A stretch of DNA of 15,364 nucleotides. Source: Microthrixaceae bacterium (GTDB taxonomy: Bacteria > Actinomycetota > Acidimicrobiia > Acidimicrobiales > Acidimicrobilacustridaceae). This document shows, piece by piece, positions 1 to 6,710 of this stretch. Position 1 is the stretch's first letter, and every line of letters begins with the position of its first letter. Under the pieces are notes generated by a model. The model made no database searches. It saw only the letters and a program-made list of their open reading frames with translations, and was not told the origin of the DNA. The stretch is taken from the NCBI GenBank assembly GCA_947455015.1, contig CANGMY010000016.1, positions 1 to 15,364 of the forward strand. Direction: 5' to 3'. The position numbers were made by a program, and so were the translations under genes.

Positions 1-1165
1 AGCCGGGAACGATCCAGTCATGAAGCATCCAGACGTCGTTCAGTGCAACTTTGCGACCGCCGATCGCTTTGCAGTCATCCTCACTCATCGCCTCGGCACC
101 AACGACGACTCCGCCCTTCTGGCAAAGACCCCCGTTGTTGTTGTGCTGATGCCAGAGGTCGTTTGCACCCGCGAAACCTTCAGGAGCACCGCCTGGGTGC
201 CAAACGAGGTAACTCAAACCAACAAGCTTCGAGGTCGGCGAGGTTCCGTCGTAGAGAAGTTCCGAAGGTCGCGCAGGATCGAAACCAATCGCGCGGAGCA
301 TGTTTGAGTAGTGGGCACCGATGCACGGAACGTATGCCGTAGACATCTTGTAACCAGCGGCCTCGGCATCAGCAACGTTCGGGTACTTCGCGACAACAGT
401 GCGGGCGAGTTCTTGTTGGGCGGCGAGCTGAACCCGTTCTGATTCGGTGATCACAACTTGCGGCGACGGGCCTCGGTGGCTGTGACCTCCAGCATCGGTA
501 GCGACCTGCCCTGGCGATGCCGGGGGTCCTGAAAGTTCACACGGAGTTGTTCCTCCAAGCGTTGCGGTCCCCCCGTGTGAATGGCCCGCTGCTTCGTGAG
601 CTGCGGTGTAGGTGGGAGTGAGCATGAGGGCGCCGAGAACGACTGCGACGGTTCCGATCGCGAACGCTGCGAATCGAAGCGAAACTCGGTCGTTTGATTG
701 ACGTTCAAGAGCAGCCGGAAATGCGAGCGCAACGATCGAAATGATGATGATGAAGCCCTCGATAACTGAACTCACGATGTCGGGAGCGGAGAACGTTTCA
801 GAACGGAGTGCTTCGGGGCCGAACGGAAGCCCAACGGTTCGAGAAACCAACCAGGTCGCAATGATCCCAGCGTTCACGACAATGGCCGACGCCCAGAGCC
901 ACCGTCGGGGGCGAGCAACAACCAAAACGGCGAAGAGGCACTGGTACGCAGCGATCAGCATGAAGAACCAGCCATGGGCCCAGTCGTCAGCAAGGTGATG
1001 CGGTGCATACCCGAAATGAACGGCGCCTGCCGTGAGCGAGAGGATCGCTGCAAGCCAACGAACCGTGCGGTCCCGGTCAGAGTGACCGGGACCTGCAGGT
1101 GAGTTCTGTGCACCACCAACCGATTTCTCAGCGAAGTCTGACGCTGCGTTGCTTCCAGAGTTCAT
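1..1165 (-). CDS. Membrane protein with His/Cys-rich C-terminal domain, partial (C-terminus beyond left edge)
   Basis: I do not recognise a named family. Reading the minus strand from ATG at 1165 gives 388 codons without a stop, running off the window. The start is the only candidate: upstream in-frame codons contain no start before the tRNA. After a polar tail of about 35 residues come five probable transmembrane helices (about 35-55, 65-84, 89-108, 132-152 and 164-184). The linker after helix 5 carries HEAAGHSH (190-197) and GHSH (227-230). A soluble C-terminal domain follows (about 245 onward), with YVPCIGAHY (278-286), LLYDGT (303-308), LWHQH (337-341), Cys348, Cys365 and WMLHDW (379-384). 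The clustered His and Cys residues suggest metal binding, but this is inference only. The gene starts 37 nt after tRNA-Pro on the same strand and could be cotranscribed with it. The gene call is firm; the function is unknown. Confidence 0.85.
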   Translation of the reverse strand, partial: MNSGSNAASDFAEKSVGGAQNSPAGPGHSDRDRTVRWLAAILSLTAGAVHFGYAPHHLADDWAHGWFFMLIAAYQCLFAVLVVARPRRWLWASAIVVNAGIIATWLVSRTVGLPFGPEALRSETFSAPDIVSSVIEGFIIIISIVALAFPAALERQSNDRVSLRFAAFAIGTVAVVLGALMLTPTYTAAHEAAGHSHGGTATLGGTTPCELSGPPASPGQVATDAGGHSHRGPSPQVVITESERVQLAAQQELARTVVAKYPNVADAEAAGYKMSTAYVPCIGAHYSNMLRAIGFDPARPSELLYDGTSPTSKLVGLSYLVWHPGGAPEGFAGANDLWHQHNNNGGLCQKGGVVVGAEAMSEDDCKAIGGRKVALNDVWMLHDWIVPG

Positions 1166-1202
1166 CGAAGCCCCAGATTGTGAGTGAACGGTTGTGCACG
1201 AG

Positions 1203-1276
1203 TCGGGGAAGGGAGATTCGAACTCCCGGCCTCCTGCTCCCAAAGCAGGCGCGCTACCAAGCTGCGCCATTCCCCG
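1203..1276 (-). tRNA. tRNA-Pro, anticodon TGG
   Basis: A complete 74-nt cloverleaf can be folded by hand on the minus strand. The acceptor stem is CGGGGAA/TTCCCCG, the D stem GCGC/GCGC, and the anticodon stem CCTGC/GCAGG with loop TTTGGGA (anticodon TGG). The T stem is GGGAG/CTCCC with loop TTCGAAT, and the discriminator base is A. All stems pair fully. The 3' CCA is not encoded (the sequence continues A-C-T), so it must be added after transcription. The gene is divergent from tig and codirectional with the membrane protein gene downstream of it. Confidence 0.97.
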
Positions 1277-1284
1277 GCGATGTG

Positions 1285-1290
1285 AGCGTA
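1285..1290 (-). promoter_or_regulatory. Candidate -10 element for tRNA-Pro
   Basis: On the minus strand, TACGCT (TANNNT type) ends 8 nt before the mature 5' end of tRNA-Pro, which would place the transcription start within a few bases of that end. I see no convincing -35 hexamer at 16-18 bp upstream, so the call rests on position and the -10 match only. Confidence 0.35.
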
Positions 1291-1316
1291 CAGGCAGAAC
1301 TCAGAGTCTTTGTTAC

Positions 1317-1338
1317 GAGGTCGATTCGAGGTCGAATC
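1317..1338 (+). repeat. Tandem 11-bp repeat in the tRNA-Pro/tig divergent region
   Basis: GAGGTCGATTC is followed immediately by GAGGTCGAATC, two copies that differ at one base. The arrangement also creates an inverted repeat, GATTCGA-GG-TCGAATC (1323-1338). The period of 11 bp is close to one helical turn, and the block lies about 33-54 bp upstream of the candidate tig -10 hexamer. It could be a binding site for an activator or repressor, but no regulator can be named from the sequence. Confidence 0.6.
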
Positions 1339-1370
1339 TCTCGGGTGGACGGGGCCGCGAGCCTCACCGG

Positions 1371-1376
1371 TAGACT
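1371..1376 (+). promoter_or_regulatory. Candidate -10 element of the tig promoter (leaderless)
   Basis: TAGACT ends 9 nt before the GTG start of tig, which would put the transcription start at or within about 2 nt of the start codon. There is no Shine-Dalgarno sequence in between. A poor -35 candidate, TGGACG (1346-1351), sits 19 bp upstream. Similar TAG-type hexamers precede ndk and the radical SAM gene at nearly the same distance, which strengthens the call. Confidence 0.5.
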
Positions 1377-1385
1377 CGCCAACCT

Positions 1386-2762
1386 GTGAAATCAACTGTC
1401 GAAGCCCTCGAGGGCAACAAGGTCAAGCTGTCCGTCGAGGTCGACGAGCAGGAATTCGAAACAGCCGTCAATGCGGCGTTCAAAAAGATCGCTCGCGATG
1501 TGCGTATTCCTGGGTTCCGACCCGGTAAAGCACCTCGTCGGGTCCTTGAGTCACATATCGGCGCTGGTGCCGGTCGTGCTCAAGCATTGAACGATGCATT
1601 GCCGGAGTACTACTCCGATGCGGTGGTCGCGAACGAGGTCGATGTCATCGCGCCACCCGAGATCGAAATCACTGACGGCCAAGAATCCGGAACAGTGAAG
1701 TTCGACGCCATCGTCGAAGTTCGTCCCGTGATCATCGTCAGCGGCTATGACGATCTTGCGGTCGAGATCCCGGCGCCGACGCCTTCTGATGAGGAAATCG
1801 ACGCGCAACTTGAGCGCTTCCGCAATCAATACGGCGACCTCGAAGTTGTTGAGCGTGCCGCCGACACTGGCGATTACGTCACGATCGACATCGAAGGTTC
1901 GCAGAACGACGAGGTCCTCGAAGGCCTTGTTGCGAGTGCGTATCTCTACGAGGTTGGTTCTGCAGGCATCGTTCCCGAACTCGACGAGCAACTCGCCGGC
2001 GTGGCCGCTGGTGATACCCGCTCGTTCGACGCCGCTCACCCGAACGGCGAAGAAGAGGACCCGCTTCATTTCGAGGTCACCGTCACCGAAGTCAAGGCAA
2101 AGGTTCTTCCCGAACTTACTGACGAATTCGCCGCACAGGCTTCAGAGTTTGAGACTATGGCTGCATGGCGTGACGATCTGGTCACCCGCATGACCGAAGT
2201 TCGCAAGGCGCAGTCGCAAATGATGGTCCGCGAAAAGATCGGCGAAGCCCTTGCCGAACTTGTCACCGACGAACTTCCCGAGCCGCTTGTTGCCGCTGAA
2301 ATGAACGAGCGCCTTCAGGACATGGCGATGCGTCTGCAGGCTCAGGGTTTGTCGCTTGAACAGTGGCTTCAGTTCTCCGGAACTGACACCGAACAGTTCC
2401 TTGACGACCTCAAGACCACAGCCGAACGTTCCGCCCGTGTTGATCTCGCCCTTCGCGCCATTGCGTTGGCCGAGTCCATCGAGGCCCTCGAAGAAGATCT
2501 CGACCTTGAGTTCGAGGCCGTGGCCGCCCGTGTCCAGCAGGACAGCGATGTGGTCCGCTCGCAGCTCATCGACGCCGGTCATCTTCCTGCCCTGAAGACT
2601 GACATCTCGAAGCGCAAGGCACTCGATTGGCTGACCGAGTCAGTCACGATCACCGACGAGGCTGGCAACAGCATCGTTTTTGCCGATCTTGCAGTCGCAG
2701 ATGACGAGGATGGCGATACCGTGCCGGAGACCCCAGCGTCCGAGGAGGACGAAACCGAGTGA
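1386..2762 (+). CDS. tig: Trigger factor, ribosome-associated chaperone and peptidyl-prolyl isomerase
   Basis: The 458-residue product is of normal length for trigger factor, which binds near the ribosomal exit tunnel and protects nascent chains. The N-terminal ribosome-binding domain carries the signature GFRPGKAP (43-50). An FKBP-like domain follows at about 155-240, starting near GDYVTIDIEG. An alpha-helical chaperone domain runs to about residue 430. The last 25 or so residues form an acidic tail (DDEDGD...EEDETE), common in actinobacterial homologues. The GTG start at 1386 is chosen because the conserved N-terminus begins there and a candidate leaderless promoter lies just upstream. The stop overlaps the clpP start by 4 nt (GTGA), so translation is probably coupled. 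Placing tig directly before clpP and clpX groups folding and degradation genes in one transcript. Confidence 0.97.
   Translation: MKSTVEALEGNKVKLSVEVDEQEFETAVNAAFKKIARDVRIPGFRPGKAPRRVLESHIGAGAGRAQALNDALPEYYSDAVVANEVDVIAPPEIEITDGQESGTVKFDAIVEVRPVIIVSGYDDLAVEIPAPTPSDEEIDAQLERFRNQYGDLEVVERAADTGDYVTIDIEGSQNDEVLEGLVASAYLYEVGSAGIVPELDEQLAGVAAGDTRSFDAAHPNGEEEDPLHFEVTVTEVKAKVLPELTDEFAAQASEFETMAAWRDDLVTRMTEVRKAQSQMMVREKIGEALAELVTDELPEPLVAAEMNERLQDMAMRLQAQGLSLEQWLQFSGTDTEQFLDDLKTTAERSARVDLALRAIALAESIEALEEDLDLEFEAVAARVQQDSDVVRSQLIDAGHLPALKTDISKRKALDWLTESVTITDEAGNSIVFADLAVADDEDGDTVPETPASEEDETE
2742..2748 (+). promoter_or_regulatory. Ribosome binding site of clpP, inside tig
   Basis: GAGGAGG lies within the last codons of tig, 10 nt before the GTG start of clpP. 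It is one of the few strong Shine-Dalgarno sequences in the window and supports the GTG at 2759, which overlaps the tig stop. Confidence 0.7.
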
Positions 2763-3424
2763 CCGAATCCAGCGGCTTGGCCAACCTCAAGATCAGCAAC
2801 TACATCCCGAATCCGACGGTTATCTATGAAACCAGTCGCGGCCAGACCATTACGGCCGATCTGTATTCGCGTTTGCTGAAGGAAAACATCATCTTTATCG
2901 GTACGCCGATCGATGACACCGTTGCCAATCTCATCTGCGCCCAGCTGCTGCACCTCGAGTCGGAGAATCCCGACAAGGACATCAACATCTACATCAACAG
3001 CCCAGGTGGCGATGTTCTTGCTCTTATGGCGATCTACGACACCATGCAGTTCGTCAAGCCCGACATCATGACCATTTGCTTCGGTCAGGCAGCCTCGGCC
3101 GCAGCGGTTCTCCTTGCTGCCGGTACCCCCGGAAAGCGCTTAGCCCTGCCTCACGCCCGAGTCCTGATCCACCAGCCCTATGCCGGTGCCCAGGGTCAAG
3201 CGACCGATATCGAGCTGGCGGCACGAGAGATTCTTCGCATCCGATCCCTCTTGGAAGAGGTGCTTTCCTTCCATACAGGGCAGACCCAAGAGAAGATCCA
3301 CCGGGACACCGACCGGGACTTTGTAATGTCTGCAGAGGAAGCGAAGGACTACGGGATCATCGACGAGGTGATCTCCGTCCGGCAGCTCGCCGATACGAGC
3401 GGTCCGATCACGGCCATTCGCTGA
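2759..3424 (+). CDS. clpP: ATP-dependent Clp protease proteolytic subunit, ClpP2 type
   Basis: The 221-residue serine peptidase forms the barrel that degrades proteins fed by ClpX. The catalytic triad is complete: Ser113 in GQAASAAAVLLAAG, His138 in ARVLIHQP and Asp187 in DTDRDFVMSAEEA. The 25- and 49-residue spacings equal those of E. coli ClpP. The ASAAA stretch after the catalytic Ser, in place of ASMGA, and the EEAKDYGIID block match actinobacterial ClpP2 (as in M. tuberculosis) rather than ClpP1. Actinobacteria usually encode clpP1 and clpP2 side by side; only one copy is present here. Translation starts at GTG with a strong upstream GAGGAGG, and clpX follows 28 nt downstream. Confidence 0.96.
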   Translation: MTESSGLANLKISNYIPNPTVIYETSRGQTITADLYSRLLKENIIFIGTPIDDTVANLICAQLLHLESENPDKDINIYINSPGGDVLALMAIYDTMQFVKPDIMTICFGQAASAAAVLLAAGTPGKRLALPHARVLIHQPYAGAQGQATDIELAAREILRIRSLLEEVLSFHTGQTQEKIHRDTDRDFVMSAEEAKDYGIIDEVISVRQLADTSGPITAIR

Positions 3425-3437
3425 CACTCAACAGACC

Positions 3438-3449
3438 AAGGGGTACCCC
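3438..3449 (+). promoter_or_regulatory. clpX ribosome binding site within a GGGGTACCCC palindrome
   Basis: AAGGGG (3438-3443) is the only Shine-Dalgarno candidate for the clpX GTG at 3453, 9 nt downstream. Its G run forms the left half of the perfect palindrome GGGGTACCCC (3440-3449). A 3-bp hairpin with a GTAC loop could partly mask the site, although such a short stem would be weak. Confidence 0.45.
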
Positions 3450-3452
3450 AAC

Positions 3453-4724
3453 GTGGCCAAGTTCGGAGATGGTGGCGAACTTCTGAAGTGCTCGTTTTGC
3501 GGGAAGTCCCAGAAGCAGGTCAAGAAGCTGATCGCTGGTCCGGGTGTCTACATCTGCGACGAGTGCATCGACCTGTGCAACGAGATCATCGAAGAGGAAC
3601 TTTCCGAAACCGGTGAGTTGTCTCTCGAGGAACTTCCGAAGCCGGTTGAGATCTTCGAATTCCTGAACGACTACATCGTCGGTCAGGAACAAGCCAAGCG
3701 CATTCTTTCGGTGGCGGTGTACAACCACTACCGCCGCGTGCAATACGGCGCCGCCCAACGTGACGACGTTGAACTTGCCAAGTCGAACATTCTTCTCATT
3801 GGTCCGACTGGCTGCGGCAAAACACTTCTTGCCCAAACCCTTGCTCGAATGCTGAACGTTCCGTTCGCAATCGCCGATGCCACCGCGCTCACCGAAGCCG
3901 GTTATGTCGGCGAAGACGTTGAGAACATTCTGCTCAAACTCATTCAGGCTGCCGATTACGACGTGAAGAAGGCCGAGACCGGCATCATCTACATCGATGA
4001 AATCGACAAGGTTGCTCGTAAGGCCGAGAACCCATCGATCACTCGCGATGTTTCTGGAGAAGGTGTGCAGCAGGCGCTTCTCAAGATCCTTGAAGGAACA
4101 ACGGCGTCTGTTCCGCCTCAGGGTGGCCGTAAGCACCCGCACCAGGAATTCATCCAGATCGATACCACCAACATCCTCTTCATTTGTGGCGGTGCATTCG
4201 CTGGCATCGACAAGATGATCGAAAGTCGCATTGGGAAGAAGGGCATCGGCTTCTCAGCCGAACTTCGTTCCGAAAAGACCGATGTTGGAGCGCTGTACAA
4301 GAGCATCCTTCCGGAAGACCTCATCAAGTTCGGTCTCATTCCCGAATTCATCGGCCGACTCCCAGTGGTCGGTGCTGTGGCCAATCTCGACCGTGAAGCG
4401 CTTGTCGAAATTCTTGTCGAGCCGAGAAACGCTCTTGTGAAGCAGTACCAAAAGTTCTTTGAATTCGAAGATGTTGAACTCGAGTTCACACCTGAAGCAC
4501 TCAATGCAATTGCCGATCAGGCATTGGTCCGCGGAACCGGTGCTCGTGGTCTTCGCGCCATCCTCGAAGAAGTTCTTCTTGAGATCATGTACGACCTTCC
4601 CAGTCGCGAAGACGTGGCCAAGGTCATCATTGGCGCCGAGTCAGTGCTCGAGCGGACAGAACCTGTCTTCATCACTCGGGCGAGCACTCCTCGCACGAAT
4701 CGCCCTCGTCGCGCTGCGTCGTAA
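3453..4724 (+). CDS. clpX: ClpX, AAA+ unfoldase of the ClpXP protease
   Basis: The 423-residue product is full length. The N-terminal zinc-binding domain has Cys13, Cys16, Cys35 and Cys38 (CSFC...CDEC) for dimerisation and adaptor binding. The AAA+ module carries Walker A GPTGCGKT (117-124), pore loop GYVG (150-153), Walker B IIYIDEID (178-185), an RKH loop (226-228) and sensor 2 GTGARGLR (361-368). The IGF loop that docks on ClpP is intact (265-267), so the neighbouring ClpP is a plausible partner. The short C-terminal tail is Arg-rich. Translation starts at GTG; the previous gene ends 28 nt upstream, consistent with one transcript from tig to clpX. Confidence 0.98.
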   Translation: MAKFGDGGELLKCSFCGKSQKQVKKLIAGPGVYICDECIDLCNEIIEEELSETGELSLEELPKPVEIFEFLNDYIVGQEQAKRILSVAVYNHYRRVQYGAAQRDDVELAKSNILLIGPTGCGKTLLAQTLARMLNVPFAIADATALTEAGYVGEDVENILLKLIQAADYDVKKAETGIIYIDEIDKVARKAENPSITRDVSGEGVQQALLKILEGTTASVPPQGGRKHPHQEFIQIDTTNILFICGGAFAGIDKMIESRIGKKGIGFSAELRSEKTDVGALYKSILPEDLIKFGLIPEFIGRLPVVGAVANLDREALVEILVEPRNALVKQYQKFFEFEDVELEFTPEALNAIADQALVRGTGARGLRAILEEVLLEIMYDLPSREDVAKVIIGAESVLERTEPVFITRASTPRTNRPRRAAS

Positions 4725-4757
4725 TTCGCAACCCTCCATTCCATTGCGTCCGACTCT

Positions 4758-6062
4758 GTGAACTTCAACGAATCTCTCGCGTACCTCGACACGCATATAA
4801 ATCTTGAAGCAACGGCGGGTCTCATCCATGGCCTGTCGCTTGACCACATGCGCAGTCTTGTGGGTGTGCTTGGAGACCCTCAGGACTCGTTCCGGGTCAT
4901 TCACGTGACCGGAACGAACGGCAAGGGTTCAACCGCCCGAATGATTACAGCGTTGTTGGTTGAACACGGGTTGTCGGTCGGCACCTACAGCAGCCCCCAT
5001 CTGCAAACCATCAATGAGCGCATGAGCTGGAACGGCGAAGCGATCTCCGATGAACAGTTCGCATCGGTTGTTACCGACATTGCGCGTGTCGCACCACTTT
5101 CTGGGATCACTCCATCGTTCTTCGAACTACTCACGGCAACCGCACTGCTGTGGTTCGCTGAATCTGCTGTCGACGTCGCAGTCATCGAAGTCGGCCTTCT
5201 TGGTCGGTACGACGCCACCAATGTGTGTGAAGCAGATGTTGCCGTCATCACAAATATTGGCCGTGACCACACCGATGGGGAAGGGGAGTGGGAGCAAGCG
5301 ATTGCTACGGAAAAAGCTGGGATCATCACCGGAACCTCGACGCTCGTTACGGGTGTCACCGACCCAACATTGAAAGCCATCTTCGACGCGGAAGGTCCCG
5401 AGCGCATGTACGCCGCGGACGTCGACTACGAGGTCATCAGCGATCTGTATGCAGTTGGCGGTCATCTCATCGATCTCCGCACACCCTTCGGTACGTACGA
5501 AGACCTTCTGGTTCCTTTGCATGGCGCACATCAATCCGACAACGCTGTGACTGCGATCGTTGCGGTCGAATCATTCTTCGATCGCTTGCTCGATGAATCG
5601 ATCGTTCAAGAAGCATTTCGTTCGGTCACAATGCCCGGACGTTTCGAAGTCGTGTCTCATTCGCCACTGCTGATTCTCGACGGCGCGCATAACCCCGATG
5701 GAGCGAGAGCAGCAGCGCTCACGCTGCGCGATGAATTCGATGTTGCTGGGCGTCGGGTGCTCGTCGTCGGAATGCTTGGCGGCCGCGATGTTGTCGAGAT
5801 GCTCGAGTCACTCGATGTTCGAAACGCAGACCTCGTCATTGCCTGCACCCCGAACAGCCCACGGGCAGTGCCCGCTGCCGATGTCGCGGCAGTAGTGCGC
5901 GCAATGGGCTCGATGGTTGAGCAGATCGACGATGTTGCAACAGCAGTGCAACGGGCCATCGATGTGTCGACCGAAGACGATGTCATTCTCGTAACCGGTT
6001 CGCTCTACGTCGCTGGCGCTGCTCGTACGGCGGTGGAAGAAATCGCCAGACACGGCGACTGA
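4758..6062 (+). CDS. folC: Bifunctional dihydrofolate synthase / folylpolyglutamate synthase
   Basis: FolC joins glutamate to dihydropteroate and extends the polyglutamate tail of folates in the cytoplasm. The 434-residue product has the Mur-ligase architecture: P-loop GTNGKGST (52-59), SSPHL (78-82), EVGLLGRYDATN (144-155), the EKAGI segment whose Lys186 corresponds to the carbamylated Lys of the family, and DGAHNPDG (308-315) opening the C-terminal domain. GTG at 4758 is chosen because NFNESLAYL fits the usual FolC N-terminus. Neither a Shine-Dalgarno sequence nor a clear -10 hexamer precedes it. It lies 33 nt after clpX; in Streptomyces and mycobacteria valS is found between clpX and folC. 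Separate dihydrofolate synthase activity cannot be proven from motifs alone. Confidence 0.95.
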   Translation: MNFNESLAYLDTHINLEATAGLIHGLSLDHMRSLVGVLGDPQDSFRVIHVTGTNGKGSTARMITALLVEHGLSVGTYSSPHLQTINERMSWNGEAISDEQFASVVTDIARVAPLSGITPSFFELLTATALLWFAESAVDVAVIEVGLLGRYDATNVCEADVAVITNIGRDHTDGEGEWEQAIATEKAGIITGTSTLVTGVTDPTLKAIFDAEGPERMYAADVDYEVISDLYAVGGHLIDLRTPFGTYEDLLVPLHGAHQSDNAVTAIVAVESFFDRLLDESIVQEAFRSVTMPGRFEVVSHSPLLILDGAHNPDGARAAALTLRDEFDVAGRRVLVVGMLGGRDVVEMLESLDVRNADLVIACTPNSPRAVPAADVAAVVRAMGSMVEQIDDVATAVQRAIDVSTEDDVILVTGSLYVAGAARTAVEEIARHGD

Positions 6063-6105
6063 TTCGAGGCTTCCGGGCGAATCGCATCTCAACCAAGGGT
6101 TGGTC

Positions 6106-6111
6106 TAGCGT
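6106..6111 (+). promoter_or_regulatory. Candidate -10 element of ndk (leaderless)
   Basis: TAGCGT ends 7 nt before the ndk ATG, the spacing expected if transcription begins at the A of the start codon. No Shine-Dalgarno sequence lies between. No -35 hexamer is apparent at normal spacing, so strength and regulation cannot be judged. Confidence 0.5.
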
Positions 6112-6118
6112 TCGGCCC

Positions 6119-6526
6119 ATGGATCGCACGTTCATCATCTGCAAACCCGACGCCGTCGAACGAGGCCTCGTCGGAGAAATTCTCGCCCGTTTCGAGAGCC
6201 GCAATCTCACTATTGCTGCCGCTGAACTGCGCACGATTGATCGAGCCACTGCCGAGACCCACTACGGCGAGCATTCCGACAAGCCGTTCTTCGGCGAATT
6301 GGTGGAGTTCATTACTCGTGGCCCCGCCTTGGTGGCTGTCATCGAGGGACCGGAAGACACGTGGCAGGTCGTTCGCACGATGATGGGAGCGACCAATCCT
6401 CGCGATGCCGCTCCTGGCACCATTCGTGGCGATCTGGGCATTCTCTTCACCGAGAACCTGATCCACGGCAGCGATGGCCCCGAATCAGCCCAACGAGAGA
6501 TCGCGCTTTTCTTCCCAGGGCTCTGA
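6119..6526 (+). CDS. ndk: Nucleoside diphosphate kinase
   Basis: The 135-residue enzyme transfers the gamma phosphate from ATP to nucleoside diphosphates through a phosphohistidine. It starts with the family motif MDRTFIICKPDAV and has the catalytic His116 in NLIHGSDGPESAQREI near the C-terminus. The family consensus there is HGSDS; the last Ser (Ser122 in human NM23-H1 numbering) is Gly120 here. All other nucleotide-site residues that I can judge look normal. The gene follows folC by 56 nt and precedes the mre cluster, an order also known from Streptomyces. Confidence 0.97.
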   Translation: MDRTFIICKPDAVERGLVGEILARFESRNLTIAAAELRTIDRATAETHYGEHSDKPFFGELVEFITRGPALVAVIEGPEDTWQVVRTMMGATNPRDAAPGTIRGDLGILFTENLIHGSDGPESAQREIALFFPGL

Positions 6527-6538
6527 TTTCTGGCGTAG

Positions 6539-6567
6539 TTGGTCCCGCGAGGGCCGCGGACTAGCCT
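6539..6567 (+). promoter_or_regulatory. Candidate mreB promoter
   Basis: TTGGTC (6539-6544) and TAGCCT (6562-6567) are separated by 17 bp, the best -35/-10 pair in the window. Transcription from about 6574 would give a leader of roughly 135 nt before mreB, unlike the leaderless candidates elsewhere. A second TAG hexamer (TAGATC, 6641-6646) lacks a properly spaced -35. Confidence 0.5.
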
Positions 6568-6696
6568 TTGCGAGGGACGGAGAGAGTCACGCGCAGTGCC
6601 GCGGGGGCTCGTTGGAACCGTTGTCTTTCGTAAAACTTTCTAGATCCGCACCATCGTCGTCGCTCTCGTACAGAGCAACAGGCCCAGAGCTCCAAC

Positions 6697-6702
6697 GGGA
6701 GG
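6697..6702 (+). promoter_or_regulatory. Ribosome binding site deciding the mreB start
   Basis: GGGAGG lies 8 nt before the ATG at 6711. It fixes the mreB start inside a longer open frame that begins at 6474 within ndk and would otherwise add 79 non-homologous residues. Confidence 0.75.
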
Positions 6703-6710
6703 CTCACCCC

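Noticed and set aside
20..998. Several plus-strand open frames in the first kilobase
   Set aside because: The minus strand carries one uninterrupted 388-codon frame with clear transmembrane helices; the short plus-strand frames have no motif and are its shadows.
1203..1276. tRNA-Pro as an integration site
   Set aside because: No partial tRNA duplicate, integrase or foreign-looking segment is present in the window.
6541..6555. Short hairpin with a GCGA loop after ndk
   Set aside because: The stem is only 5 bp with a bulge and no T-run follows, so it is not a convincing terminator.
6474..6710. Upstream extension of mreB by 79 codons into ndk
   Set aside because: The extra residues are unlike MreB, overlap ndk, and a good GGGAGG site marks ATG 6711.
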